Shown: positions 47,057-58,609 of the stretch, one piece after another | How the letters are laid out: the number at the start of each line of letters is the position of its first letter | Numbering within the stretch: position 1 is the first letter of the stretch | NCBI GenBank assembly: GCA_028554645.1 | Contig: JAQOOI010000080.1 | Location: forward strand, 868,001-932,000 | DNA: 64,000 bases | DNA from: Omphalotus guepiniiformis | Lineage: Eukaryota; Basidiomycota; Agaricomycetes; Agaricales; Omphalotaceae | Direction: 5' to 3' | Made by a program: the position numbers and the translations under genes | The notes under the pieces: model-generated | The model's input: only the letters and a program-made list of their open reading frames with translations | Database searches by the model: none | Told to the model about the DNA's origin: nothing

Positions 47057-48293
47057 ATGCTTGCCTTCCTATACCAGCTCCACTTGCTTGTGCTAGGTAT
47101 CAGCCTCCTGCAAACCAGAGTGCAATGCACATCCGGGAATTCGAGTCAGGGTACGCTGCACCGAAGAAGCTACTTCTATCTAGGGGAAGAGTACATCCCT
47201 CAAGGAAACTCTACAATTGCACATGGACAGATCTATGTCGAACATCTTGTTCCTTCCAAAGTGACCCAACCCTTGCCGCTCGTGATGCTACACGGGCATG
47301 AAATGACTGCGACGAACTTCCTGAACACACCCGATGGCAGATTGGGTTGGGTAGATTACTTCTTAAGCCAGGGATTTGAGGTAGGTTTCACGTGGACATT
47401 CTCTTGACTGTGTGCTGAGCTAGGTCTGTAGATCTATCTCATCGACCAACCTGCTCGTGGTCGCTCTGCCTGGCAAATCAATGTTGATGGCAATCAGTCA
47501 ACCCAAGATACGTTCACTATTGAATCGCGCTTCACCGCTACACAGTTATTCAACCTCTGGCCCCAGGCTAAGTTGCACACACAGTGGCCCGGTAATGGAA
47601 CTGCGGGAGACGATACCTTTGACAACTTCTACGCGTCAACCATGCCTAGTCTGGTTTCAGATAAGGAATCATCTGAAAAGATGAAGGCCGCGGGATCTAA
47701 GCTTTTAGACAAGATTGGTGTAAGATGGCTGGGTTAAACAGGAGCCGCATCATTTTGACGGACTGGATTATCTTTTTTAGCCTATCATCTTGTTGACCCA
47801 CTCGCAGGCCGGTCAATATGGCTGGATCTTGGGCGACTCACGCCCGTCCTTAGTGAAGGCAATCATTGCTCTGGAGCCCATGGGTCCACCCTTCATCAAC
47901 GTTATCTTTCCACCTCTTACGAGAGCGCGCCCGTTCGGTTTAACGGAAATATCTGTCACCTATTCCCCACCAATCAACTCACCCTCCGAGTTGCATCCTG
48001 TTGTCATTAGCTCGAACTCGTTGGTAACATGCTTCCAACAGTCATCGCCCCCAAGGAAGCTGATTAACCTGGTCAATATACCAATAGTTGTGATAACCTC
48101 GGAGTCGAGCTATCATGCGGTTTATGACGATTGCTCAGTGAACTTCTTGCGTCAGGCAGGGGTTCCTGTAGAACATATCAGTCTGCCAGATGTAGGCATA
48201 CATGGTAATGGACACATGATGTTCATGGAGATGAATGGGCTTGAGATAGCGGAGAAGGTGGTGCATGCCTGGATTCAGAAGACGTTGAACTAG
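47057..48293 (+). CDS. Secreted alpha/beta-hydrolase (esterase-like)
   Basis: Model: join(47057..47380, 47432..47719, 47781..48293), 374 aa. N-terminal signal peptide about residues 1-24 (MLAFLYQLHLLVLGISLL). Alpha/beta-hydrolase fold: oxyanion region PLVMLHGHEMTATNF, IYLIDQPARGRSAW on strand 4, nucleophile elbow ILLTHSQAGQYGW (Ser of HSQ), and the histidine block near the end (LPDVGIHGNGHMMFMEMN). Putative N-glycosylation sites NST and NGT occur. The family is seen in many saprotrophic fungi; substrate unknown, an ester in plant debris is a guess. The elbow is H-S-Q-A-G, so the first Gly of GxSxG is replaced, which occurs in this subgroup. The GH35 relic starts a few hundred bp downstream. 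Confidence 0.83.
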
Positions 48294-48539
48294 TCTTCAA
48301 AAACGGGGAATATGCTAAAATTACTTTCAGATGCCTTTTTTCTCTCAAGTTGTAAATGTGTTTACATATGAATGTAAATTGGGATTTGGTTGCGTATCGC
48401 GGCGGGCCGGCCGGTGCGATCAACCCAGGCTTCACCTACTCCTTCACCAGTCCTTTATCGACATCTCCCATGGCATCGATGATCTAGAGCCCATTACATC
48501 ACCCATCATAATAAGGATAGGGATTCTACGTTCGTCTAT

Positions 48540-50100
48540 CAGAAAGTCTCAGATGCAGAGCAATCCGACTAGGTCAGAGAAGATGCCTTCAAATTCAATG
48601 GTTCTGCACCGAACGCTACCGTTGTGTTCGAACCTGAAACAGGACTTCATCCAATACGCTGCTTCAGGACATACTGCTGTTGAAGGTCAAATTGTCAAAT
48701 CTACTATAGGAACTCGTGGGGACGGGCATCTTGCTCTATATCCTCGGTAAGCTAATCCGGGCTGAACATTTGCTACCCATGCTAACACGGAATTTCAGAC
48801 CGGTCGAAGGCGTATCAGTTCTGGGTCCCGCATCCTCCTTCTGTAGGGACGTTTGCGCTTTTCAATACTGATAGTTCAATAATCATCAAGAGTGGTTATA
48901 TTTGTTCGGTATCAGTGTATCTGGTGATAGATACTCTTGCTATTACCGAGGATCTCAGCAACACCGCAGCTCTAGAGATCATCGTGCCGACAGTCTGGTC
49001 GGAGACTTTTACGTTCAAGGGCAAAAGGCTCAAGTAAGAGAGGACAAGCTATGGTACCTTGACCACTTCTGTCTCTGCTTATCTTCCTACCGAAACAAGA
49101 AAACGCTCTCTGGGTACGTAGTCCAACTACTTTTCCGTCTAAGCATGACTTATGATGCCGTAGAGAACCATGGACAGCTTACCAGAAGATCAATAAGAGT
49201 ACTCTATGGACAATCGCGAACCATACGAGCACAGTCTCAATACCCTTTCTCCAAACACTCCTGTAGTTCTTTATGGCGGAGACTACAGATACCACACGAG
49301 TAACGTCGTCTGGCGCACGCATCTCAATTCTACTGGAGGGCCAAACTGGTTTTTTGGTCGACGTTTCGGGTGGTACAGCTTTTGCCTACTCTATCTGGCT
49401 CGACTCTACGTTCCTTGGTTCCTGGGAGGGATATGCAGCTCAGAGTCAAGAAAGTTACAACGACGCGTTTCACTTCCCGCAGGCAATCGTGCAGGGCTAG
49501 GCACGTACTGACCATGTCATACGGGGTACGAGGAAGATTGGACGGCAGCAAAGACTTCGAAGCTATTCATTTGTTGGAGAAAAAGACACCAGTATCAGTG
49601 TCTGCAAGGTGCTGGTAACCTCGGTGGGGAATCTTGATAGCCTTTGGTTACTTGAAGCTCAGAATGACCCCATGCGGTTGGTAGTATGTTGACAAAACCA
49701 GAGGTCCTCTCAATGCAGTCTTATCGAATTCCACCACGAATCCGCACTTCCGATCTCAGGTATGAGGCATATGATCTTAACGCGTCAACCACTCACTAAT
49801 CTCTCCAAATGACAGTTCTACATCAACGAACACCAGTTTGGGAAATACGGAGAGCATCTGTTTCTATACTTAATTTTATAGGAATTATAGCAACTGAAAC
49901 CGTTCGGTAGTCAATCACGCTGGTCTCCAAACAATATTTCATGTACACGAGTTTCGATTCTCATCCGACGTGCTTCCTTTGCTCGTCCAGCTCAAGGTAT
50001 TCTGAACGGGGATAACACGCTAGCAGTAACACTGTGGGCAGCGGAGTTTCCGGTGCCTCGCTCAATTCGCTTGACTTACAGCTGACGGCCCCGATAGACA
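48540..50100 (+). pseudogene. Beta-galactosidase (GH35) pseudogene, C-terminal domains only
   Basis: Collinear pieces of the later domains of a fungal GH35 beta-galactosidase appear in changing frames: AYQFWVPHPPSVGTFALFN and SSIIIKSGY at about 48810-48900; DTLAITEDLSNTAALEIIVP to FTFKGKRLK at 48930-49034; SYGTLTTSVSAYLPTETRK at about 49045-49105; LWTIANHTSTVS at about 49205; PVVLYGGDYRYHTSNVVWRT at 49260-49320; VDVSGGTAFAYSIWLDSTFL then GSW at 49355-49430; FHFPQAIVQG ending in a stop at 49499; GNLGGES and stop at about 49612; FYINEHQFGKYG at about 49818; GILNGDNTLAVTLWA at about 49995. The TIM-barrel catalytic domain is absent from the window. Frameshifts and stops (e.g. TAA after KRLK, TAG at 49497) rule out an intact product. 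Confidence 0.82.
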
Positions 50101-50201
50101 GTAATATCACTTGAAAAGGATGTTCGAGTAGTGTGTCCTAGAACCCGACCGCCAAGTATGACGGATTCATGGATGTATTTCTATGCGAGTATAGGGAATG
50201 A

Positions 50202-51072
50202 TTACATGACATTGAGGTCACCGAACTTCTCCTTGTATCCTGGAATTGATAAGATCAGGCGTGAGTTGAAAGGCATGACAGCAAGGAGAACAGAAAGAGC
50301 GCGCAGAACAAGAACTTACCTGGCACACTCCATTTACCCTTCTTAACCATAGTCTCTACAGTCTCAATGAGTCTGGGATGTGCTGCACCTACATCAGCAA
50401 CCTACAAAGAAAATGCCATGAGACAGCTAAACCAAGACCACGAATGACATTGCTTACCGTAAGCTGCTCGAACGGACGTGCATCCTCGATGTTCGCAAGA
50501 GTTGCCTGCAGCTCCTTAAGTTCAACATCAATCTTCTCCTCAGTCTCCTTAGCCTTGGCGACCTATATACATCCATCATCGACAGATGCACCCCACATAA
50601 TCAGCGACCGGTCGCCAGAAAAGCATACAAAGCAAGGTGGGCAGACACGTACCGCCTTTGACTCGAACGACTCGATAGCCTTGACGTGCGCGTTCACATC
50701 GTACGTCACGGGCTTGAAGTTGTTAAGAATCTTCTCCGCCTCATCGACAATTTCTTTGTTTTTCAGAACAGAGCGGTAGTGGGCAAAGTCGATGGTGGTG
50801 GGTTGCGAAGCGAAGGTGCCGTGCACACGCTGGGCTTCGCCATGGCGTTTGCGGAAGGCCTGTAGGGAAGCAATGGTCTCTGAAAAAGATTTATAACCAT
50901 CAATCAAACATGGCTCAGCATAGTGTTTTACAAGACGCACCCTTTCCAAGACCCAGAGAAGAGTAGATGCGTGTAAAGTCCTAGTGTAAGATATTCATGC
51001 AAGCGTGAGTTTGTGAGTTTGGACCAAGAGTGCAAAACTTACAACTACCGCGGCGGCAGTTTTGGAGGCCAT
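50202..51072 (-). CDS. ATP7: Mitochondrial ATP synthase subunit d
   Basis: Model: complement(join(50202..50239, 50320..50401, 50458..50562, 50653..50879, 50941..50980, 51043..51072)), 173 aa, the family length. A peripheral-stalk subunit linking F1 to the membrane sector. Conserved text: DFTRIYSSLGLGKETIASLQ, FRKRHGEAQRVHGTF, TIDFAHYRSVLKNKEIVDEA, a long helical middle (ESFESKAVVAKAKETEEKID) and the end WSVPGYKEKFGDLNVM. No cleavable presequence is expected (the mature protein starts close to MASKTAAAVV). Six exons, two of them 30 and 40 nt; the last 38-nt exon is fixed by the GYKEKFGDL motif. Confidence 0.96.
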
Positions 51073-51293
51073 CCTACAGATACGAGAAAGCAAAGTCAAT
51101 AATCCGCAATGCAGAAATGTATGATATAGCACTTACTTTTAGGAAGGAATAAAATCGAACGGAGGCTGAAGTGACAGTGTGTAGACACTCGGTAAACGCC
51201 GATGCTCTCCGTGACGTTCCGGTTCTGTGATGGGGTTAGGGTTGCACATCCATTGGTCCAACCACGAAGTCAAGTAGAATTTGTCAATCTCAA

Positions 51294-51380
51294 GGGTCGA
51301 TGGTGTAGTTGGTTATCACGTCTGTCTCACATTTCGCCTGCCGACACAGGAGGTCTCCAGTTCGAGCCTGGATCGACTCA
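51294..51380 (+). tRNA. tRNA-Val (anticodon CAC) with 13-nt intron
   Basis: Folds as a full cloverleaf. Acceptor arm GGGTCGA (51294-51300) pairs with TCGACTC (51373-51379), one G-U pair; discriminator A at 51380. D-arm region GTG-TAGTTGGTTAT-CAC. Anticodon stem TCTGT/ACAGG (one T-G pair) with loop CT-CAC-A, intron at 51332-51344 after position 37, then C38. Variable loop AGGTC; T-arm TCCAG-TTCGAGC-CTGGA. A short T run (TTTT at about 51383) follows as Pol III terminator. The internal A and B boxes are intact. Anticodon CAC reads GTG codons. Confidence 0.93.
51332..51344 (+). other. tRNA-Val intron
   Basis: 13 nt at the canonical place, one base 3' of the anticodon. Boundaries could shift by a base without changing the fold. 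Confidence 0.75.
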
Positions 51381-51929
51381 AATTTTGTCTTTGGATATCT
51401 TTATAGCGCTTGTAATTTGACATTTCTTTCATCTAACGATGACAACGGCTTTCTACGTCTATTGTGAAGCTCTTTCACTCCATTCGTATCATCACTGTTC
51501 CCCTTTTCAAACTTGTGTGGTGTGTGGAGCTTCCTTGCCTTGCGACGTGTGTCCCTATCAATCTTTCGACATTTCAATTTCCGAGGACAGCAACTCCACA
51601 TTCGCTTCGCAAATATTTTCATCTTCGCCACACCGAACCTATGCTCTTCTATGTTCCATTACCTCATAGGCTTTCGGGTGCGCAAGGTGATTGTTCCTGC
51701 ACTATGTATGATGGATATCTCGGATATTTAAGTGCACTGTGACAAGGGTTCTATTCTTTTCACTCGACTGGCTCCAAGGCTCACCGGGAAGGCGTGCTAG
51801 CGTTCCGTGATTTCAGTGGGGATAAAGGATCCTGATTGACACTAGTAGTAGAAGGATATTATAGTACACATGCGTGTATGATACAAAGTTTCCCCACCGT
51901 CTGCTTCCATCTTCACGAACATTGACAAC
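51381..51929. other. Intergenic downstream of tRNA-Val
   Basis: Begins with the Pol III stop T-run; otherwise 3' region of the coiled-coil gene. Nothing else seen. Confidence 0.5.
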
Positions 51930-52577
51930 CTATACAATCGGGGGAGCATTTGTGGTTTGCTCAGCTCCTCCAGACTTCGCCTGTTGAATCTCTTCGAGTC
52001 TTGCATCACGGGCTTGCTACAAAAGCGTATGAAAGGATTTGAGGAAAAGGTACCTAAGGAAGCACTCACGTTGTGCGTCTGCTGTTGAGCGACGATCTGC
52101 TCAACGTAAGTTTTCTTTGCCTCGAGCTCTTGGTGCAGTCTGGTATCTCGTTCTTGCTTGGTCTATATGTACGCCAGAGGGACAAATTAGAACCGAATGA
52201 TACACTGAGCGGACACGTACATTAAGATTCTTCTGAGCATTGGTGACATCCGCCGCAGCAACGTCGTGCTGGTGTGCAGCTTTATTGAGCGCTTTCTTCG
52301 CAGACATTTCTTTCTTCTGGGTTTTCTGAAGAGCGTGTTCACTCTTGTCCACTGCCTAGAAGCGGCGGACATCAGGTAGGAAAAGCGGTTCGTGGAGAAG
52401 CTGAATATACGACCCGCAAACCTTTGTAGCCTTGCTGATGTCCTTCTCCAGATGTGCGTAATCTTTCATGGCATGAGAAACATTGGAATCCTCCGTCTTT
52501 CCTTCTTTGATAACTTGCTTTTCGAGCTTCTTGAGAGCAGAGGGATCGTTAACGGGAAGTGGAACGTTCGGTGCCAT
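51930..52577 (-). CDS. Coiled-coil protein of unknown function, 156 aa
   Basis: Model: complement(join(51930..52016, 52070..52162, 52221..52355, 52422..52577)), 156 aa, phases all agree. Nearly all helical and charged, starting MAPNVPLPVNDPSALKKLEK; heptad-like text runs through ALQKTQKKEMSAKKALNKAA, AQKNLNTKQERDTRLHQEL and EAKKTYVEQIVAQQQTHN, then a short Ala/Gly/Thr tail (GGAEQTTNAPPIV). No membrane span or signal peptide. It reads like a conserved small fungal coiled-coil protein but I cannot name a family or process. Tandem behind ATP7 and the tRNA. Confidence 0.78.
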
Positions 52578-53227
52578 AGTATGATTTCTAAACGGAGCAA
52601 GAGAGGGAAGAGCAGGATCTTATAGGGGCGAAACAGAGGCAGAGTGACGTCAGGGCGTGGCTCGATCGAAAAGGTCAGTTCGACTTGTTCGCCTTGTTGA
52701 CCGTCTAAACATCCAGTAGGTTCTTGTCTGTCCATAATTTGAGGGATGTCGATGGGGTATAGGAGTGCGTCCTGAAGTCGTCAAAGAACGCGCCGAGAAG
52801 AACAAGAAGAAAGAGAACGAGAAGAACGCGCAACGAAATCGGAAAATCATCGGTTGCCAGGAGTTTGTTTGTACAAGCTGAGTTTGGAGGATGTCGCCTT
52901 CTATGGTGCACATACAACCGATCCTCCGGGCCGTCCATTTCCTCCATTTACTGAACGTTGTTCTCATAAGACATGCTCAACAAAGTCAAGGTAACGCCTC
53001 CGTGATCATCATTGAAACGATTCTTAATCGGTCTGTAGATTGATACTTACACAGGACGAAGGAAATTTCACCATGGTGCGTTGCGAACTGAACCGGGTCT
53101 GGAATTTGAAAAGAGAAAACTCCGGGGGCGAGTGACATAACGGTGACCGGATAGATAAATTGCCAGGGAAGCGACTTTTATGAAGTGGGGTCCACTTTTT
53201 TTTTAGGACAAATCACAATCACAAGTC
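52578..53227. other. Intergenic with two weak small-ORF candidates
   Basis: Divergent region upstream of the coiled-coil gene and the MscS gene. It contains a candidate minus-strand 80-codon frame (next entry) and a possible 33-codon two-exon frame on the plus strand (ATG 52973, second exon from about 53056), which may be an upstream ORF of the MscS transcript. Confidence 0.4.
52705..52947 (-). CDS. Possible small membrane protein, 80 aa
   Basis: Single-exon frame from ATG 52947. Sequence starts MEEMDGPEDRLYVHHRRRHP and has one strongly hydrophobic span (LRVLLVLFLLVLLGAFF) at about residues 40-56, then a polar tail ending KNLLDV. A basic cluster before the span and an acidic pair after it fit a membrane protein. 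No family recognised; another overlapping frame on the same strand is also open, so this may be chance. Confidence 0.3.
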   Translation of the reverse strand: MEEMDGPEDRLYVHHRRRHPPNSACTNKLLATDDFPISLRVLLVLFLLVLLGAFFDDFRTHSYTPSTSLKLWTDKNLLDV

Positions 53228-56200
53228 ATGACCGACTCGAAGGATCCCGAGAGTCCCTTCCCTGTGAACAGACTACCTGATCCTGTCTTGTCCACTTCTC
53301 AAGAGGACCTCAGTCCTGCTTCACCTCCGTATCGTCCTCAGGCCAGCACGTCCAATTTCCACGAGCAGCAGGTTCTTTTCGTTAACGATCCGGTTTATTC
53401 TTACCCCCCCAGCCCCGCGTATCGTTCCCAGGTCGACATGGCTGAGGATTATCGGGAAAAGAATGAAACGAAACCGAAAGTTCATTACGATGATTTGGAC
53501 CCAGTACCTATTGCTCCAGCGTTGAAGGAACACAACGCTGACACTTCTTCTCTCGTTGGGACTGACGATGAAGAAGAGTCAGACTACGACTGGAGCGGTG
53601 AAGACGACTTGGTTGACGAAGAGGCCAAGTTCGAGGAGCGTATGGGTGTTAAGCCCAAGCGGAAAGGCTGGGGATTCAAGCGGTGAGTTATCTTTTCACT
53701 CTTCAGTTGATCGTCTGTTGATTTCAAAACTCCACAGAATCTTTACCCTTCTCTTCTCTTCACTTATCGGCTCGACGTTCCTAGCCGGCATTGTCGTCAC
53801 CCCCGCCATTTTACTTCACTTTTACTGGTACAAACCCCACCCTACCGAACATCGGGAATACGTTAAACAGAATGTTCAGGCATGGCTATTTTGGGCCGCT
53901 GCTAATCTTGTGATCTCCTGGTATCTTGCCGTCATAGTCGATATTATTCCTGCAATCTTCACATTCATTGTCTCCGCCGCTTGGGGCCACGTCTCTGAAC
54001 AGGTCAAGGGCCGGGTAGAGCTTTACAACTCGGTCCGGAACACATTTAAACCTGTCCTTTATGTCGCTTCCGGCTGGGCTTCGTGGGTCATCATCTTTGG
54101 CCACATCTTCAACCTCTATGATACCGAAGATGCTACCAAAAGTCGCGCTTCTTACACTCTCCGGGTCTACGAAGTGGTCGAGTTCTTATTCTTCCTTGGC
54201 CTTGTCATCTGCGCTCAGAAGATGCTCTCTCATGCTATTGCTTTCGCGTTCCATCGTACGGCGTACAAGGAGCGTCTAGACGAGCTTGGAACAGCTTTGA
54301 AAGTTATCGAAAAGCTTCGCGACTATAAACCAAAGTTCACTGCACCCCGACAAGGCTATAGTCGCTCTGGAGTGCGCTCGTCTGTCTTCGGTACGCCGAT
54401 CTTGGAAATGGACCACTTCAATTTGTTTAGTACTGGTGGCAACAAGCACTCTCGAGGTGTGTCGCGTGATGACGGCGCTGATGCCGATGTCGAAGATGGG
54501 GACAAGACGGTCGTCGGCAGCAGCAGGAAGAGTAAGGGCAAGAAGAGGAGTTCGTTCTTTGATTCTAAGAAGAGTACGATGGCTGGAACACAAGATCGCT
54601 ACGAGTCACCTTCGATCGACCAGCACGAAATGGGTTTGATGTCGGCATCGCCGTCGAGACCTGAATCTGCTGCGGGTTCGCGCCCCATGACCCCGTCTGG
54701 GTTGACGCCGATTAATGGCACATCACACAGGTACCCTCCAACAGCTTCTCCGAGCCCGCGGCCTAGCACAGAGGATCATGCGGGAGAGCCGCTCGTGACC
54801 GCCGCTAAGGCTCTAAAAACTGCAGTCCTGCACGATGCACGAAATCTGAAAGGAGGAGACCCATATAATTTGAAAGGCACGCTGGGTTTGGGTGGTGTAG
54901 GAAGTTCCAGCGAAGCCAAAGTAAGTAATGTGGGATCTTCTCACAGTTTGAATTCAAAAATAACTCTCTCTCACCTTAGCGCCTTGCCCGAGCTATATAT
55001 TATCGTTTTAAACCTCAACACTACTCCCGGACCTATCTCCTTCCAGCTGACTTCTACCCCGCTTTCCCAACGCCTGAAGCCGCTGAAGCCGCTTTCCGTG
55101 TCTTTGACAAGGACAACAATGGAGATATTTCGCGTGCTGAGATTAAAACCACACTTCTCAAAGTATACAAAGAACGGCGATCCCTGGCACGATCGATGCG
55201 TGATGTCGGCATCGCATTGAGAAGCCTCGATCATATTCTGCTCTTCTTCGCTCTCGTGATATTGTTCTTCATCTCGCTGAGCGTGTTCGGAGTGGAGGTC
55301 GGGGACAGTCTGACGAGTGTGTATTCGCTTGGTATCGCAGCGAGTTTCATCTTCAAGAGCTCGGCGAGCCGTGCTTTTGATGCGATTATGTTCTTGTTCG
55401 TTACCCAGTGAGTGGTGTAGATGTTTATCAATGCTGGTCTTCCTGCTGATGCTTTTATTCCAATCTAGTCCGTACGACACAGGTGATAGATGCTTTATTG
55501 ATCGTGCGTGTTCCGTCTTGTTCATTCATCCCTCTCTGACGACTTATGAACTTGTAGAGGAGATCCTTGTAGTTAAGAAGATGGGGTTGTTTGCTGTACG
55601 TCTGCCCATTCCTCATTTGTATCTAGCGCTGACTGACCGTGACGTCTCAGACGGTGTTCACGCGTGTTGATGGAACGGAGACATATTATTTCAACAGCCA
55701 GCTGTTTACCAAGTTCATGTATGTTTTGGAGCATCTTTGACCGTGTCAACATTAATCATTTCCTCCGTTACAGAACCAACGTTCGACGCAGCGATGTATG
55801 TGTTCTATGTGTTATTGCTCACTGGACGTATTAACCGTCCCTGTAGAAAATGTTCGAGAACCTTACGATGCAAGTTGCCTGGCGTACACCCTTGGAGAAG
55901 CTGGACGCATTAGAGAAATGTCTGAACACTTGGCTGTCCACAGAACAAAATCGTTGGTTTGAGCCAGCTACTTCTATCACGCTCCAGCATATCGATTACC
56001 AGAAGTACTTGGAAATCACTATTGGTATCGGACACAATGGGTTAGTCCCCTACTCCTACTCGTTTATTCGCTGTCTCACACGTCTCTACAGTACGTGGCA
56101 AGACTGGGGCCTTCGTTGTCAGCGCAAGACGGCCTTCCACGCAGCGACGCAGTATTACTGCCGTCAACTTGGGATCGTTGGATACGAAGCGCCAATGCCT

Positions 56201-56494
56201 ATTGTCTACGGCGACAACAATACGCAGATGTTTTATCCCCCTTCATCACCAGGATTCGGCCCTGCGGAAGGTTATGACGTTGACGACGTTGGCGGAATGG
56301 CTTCGACAGACGGACTCGTTCCGCCTGCATCGCCGAGCGCGGTTGCTGGCGATATTACTGGTGCAGTGAATAACCCAGAGCAGCTCAAGTCTGCGCTTGG
56401 GTTCACGCCTCCGGAGGGAACAAGTCTGGCGCATCTGAGAGCGAGGAAGAGTAAGAGTAGGAAGGCTATGATGAGGGGAATGGGGGATGGCTGA
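53228..56494 (+). CDS. MscS-type mechanosensitive channel with EF-hand (Msy1/Msy2-like)
   Basis: Model: join(53228..53682, 53738..54920, 54980..55407, 55469..55503, 55558..55595, 55651..55718, 55774..55795, 55847..56040, 56092..56494), 941 aa. Fungal members sit in the ER/cortical ER and limit Ca2+ release under osmotic shock. Long cytosolic N-terminus with Pro/Ser/acidic text, four early membrane spans (e.g. IFTLLFSSLIGSTFLAGIVV, WLFWAAANLVISWYLAVIVD), a cytosolic insert, one EF-hand with FDKDNNGDISRAEI (calcium-loop ligands D-x-D-N-G-D-x-S...E), then MscS pore helices (LLFFALVILFFISLSVF, GIAASFIFKSSASRAFDAIM) and the beta-domain (HPYDTGDRCFID, VFTRVDGTETYYFNSQLF). The channel domain is spread over short exons, one of 22 nt. 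The donor after CFID is followed by QEILVV, the least certain joint. Confidence 0.92.
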
Positions 56495-57874
56495 GACCAT
56501 TGTGCCTCTGACTGAATTTCTCCTTTCACTTCTCCTTCATCGGACTATCTTTTCCATCTTTGGACTAGCTTTGTTCGGTGTCCCACGAAGTGCTCCTGTG
56601 ACACCGGAGTGTTTCTTGCTTCAGCATAAACTGCACATCTTTTCGCATCTCAAATAACCATTACTTGCATTTTTTTTCTGCTTCTTCTTAATATGTTGAT
56701 ATCGGGGATGGTATGGACAATGATTTTCCTCCCTGGGGTTTTTTTCCTTTTCCATCACAGTATAACGTACATATCGCGATTGTCCGTTTGACGACTTCTT
56801 CACGTTTTCACGCACGTTTTTTAGACTTAACACACAATTCTTCAAGATGCCCGAGATGTCACCTCGAGGCATTGCCTACATTATTTCTGCAAGTTCACAC
56901 CCATATTTCCTGGCGAGAACTAGCACGGGCCTGATATAACATGGAATAATACCCTATACTTGGCACTGAGCCCTGGATGCGCAGCATGCACCACCCTTGA
57001 AGACTTGGAAGGCGGGACCGCCACGATATTTGATGACAAGTAATTTCTGTTGCCTGCCTATGTACCTCCATTGTGCCTCTATCCTTCTTCATTTCTACCC
57101 TTTTTAGAAAAGGCTTTACCTAAAACCCCTATTCACACATCATGCTCTCAGGCTGGCAGGGTTCCAATACCAACCCAGTTGTTCGCTCTAATTTTTTATT
57201 GCTAATCTTGGCATTTCTCGAAGCATGGTAGTCAAGCAACCGAGAGCCAGTAACTTGGTGGCAAATCTAGGACTATATAAGATGCTCATCCACCTCGTGT
57301 TCTCGAGTATCAAATTAAATCTTTCTGTGATCTGCCTTGCTAAATGACTTAATTCTCGACCACACTGTTTTCAGAAATGAAATGCTTTATCTCCGTTCGA
57401 GATAGCATGTCAAAAATAATAATGCATTGTTTGCCCATCAGCCTTCAGAGATGCACAGAGGGCTGGTTCTTATTGACAAAAGTTCTGCAGACTAGCCATT
57501 TTAGAGAACACTCAAACTTCCAGCATTCCAGAATTTCAAAGTTGGTAGGCTAAATGTCTTGCTGATGATTCCGAAGATGCCGTCAAATAGTAAGTACTTG
57601 GACCCATCAAGTCCATGTATCTACAACATATTCATGATAATCTGGCTTATACGTAATTGCTACATAATATTACACAATTTTCGAAGTTGACACTCGGAGA
57701 CAACACACTGGTAATGAGTCTGACAGTTGCATATGTTGATCAAATAGAAAAGAAGCTACAGAATTTCAATCCATTTCAGGAACGTCAACCACTTGAAGCT
57801 AAAAATTTTCTGGGTGGCCCCTTTGTCTGGAGGCACGATTATATTTAAAAGAACACCTTTCCAACTTCAACTTT
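56495..57874. other. Gene-poor AT-richer interval
   Basis: Downstream of the MscS gene. A 44-codon frame from ATG 57717 looks protein-like but has no recognised relative. No repeat family recognised. Confidence 0.4.
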
Positions 57875-58133
57875 ATGCCCCACTCCACGATGTCCGACCT
57901 ATTTGCTATTACTGAAGGGCAGCTAGTATGTGAACTCTTCACTATTTTCCGCTGAAAATTCATGATTTCTTCAGCAATTTGCTGCTTTTCAAAGTAACAA
58001 TCCTATTCAACTTCGAGATAGGAATTATATTAAGATCATCGATCTAATCACTCTTTATGCAACTGCATCCACCTCCAGACAATCTCCACGATTGAAAAAA
58101 CTTCTAGTGCGCTCAGCTCTACTTATGTCTTGA
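57875..58133 (+). CDS. Possible small two-exon gene, unknown
   Basis: Candidate join(57875..57925, 57975..58133), 69 aa: MPHSTMSDLFAITEGQL joined in phase 0 to QFAAFQSNNPIQLRDRNYIK and on to a Lys/Arg-rich helical end (SPRLKKLLVRSALLMS). Intron has GTATGT, a GCTGAAA branch-like site and TTCAG, all good. No family resemblance; composition is protein-like rather than random. Could be the start of a longer or decayed gene, since coding-like text continues to about 58250. Confidence 0.3.
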
Positions 58134-58609
58134 ATCCTTCTCTAAAAGTTGTTCAACAGGCGATTGCAAAGGCCAGAGGCCTGGTGCGTTTCAGTTGGAT
58201 GTTCCTTAAACCGTTTCAGCGACTCACACTTCATCATAGCGCAAGAAGCAGAAGAGACAGAAAAGAGCTCAGGCATCATCCCCAGAACTGACCGTTTCCA
58301 TCTGCTCGTCAGTGAAATGGCATCCATTTGCTTGATGTGTGTGAAGGGTGTTTCACAGTGGGCGTCTATATTCAAGGACTCTGAAAAAGTGAAAATCTAG
58401 TATTGCTGTTAGTTACAAAAAATGGACAATACTATTATCTGCAAGAATATGCATGAATGTTATATGGACTCCTCTTTTTTTCTTTTTTTCAAGGTTGACC
58501 TTGAGGGAGTTAAGGGGGGAAGACCCGATGAATGCGTGGTAAAATGAAGCGCGGCCGCAAGCGCGTAAAGGCGCGTGATGACAAAGAGAGTACTTAACTG
58601 TTTTGAGGC
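58134..58609. other. Intergenic upstream of COQ1
   Basis: Contains coding-like but unassigned text until about 58400, then the COQ1 promoter. No supported gene. Confidence 0.4.

Noticed and set aside
52973..53140. Two-exon 33-codon frame (MLNKVK-DEGNFTM..)
   Set aside because: Too short to call; may be an upstream ORF in the MscS leader but nothing shows it is translated.
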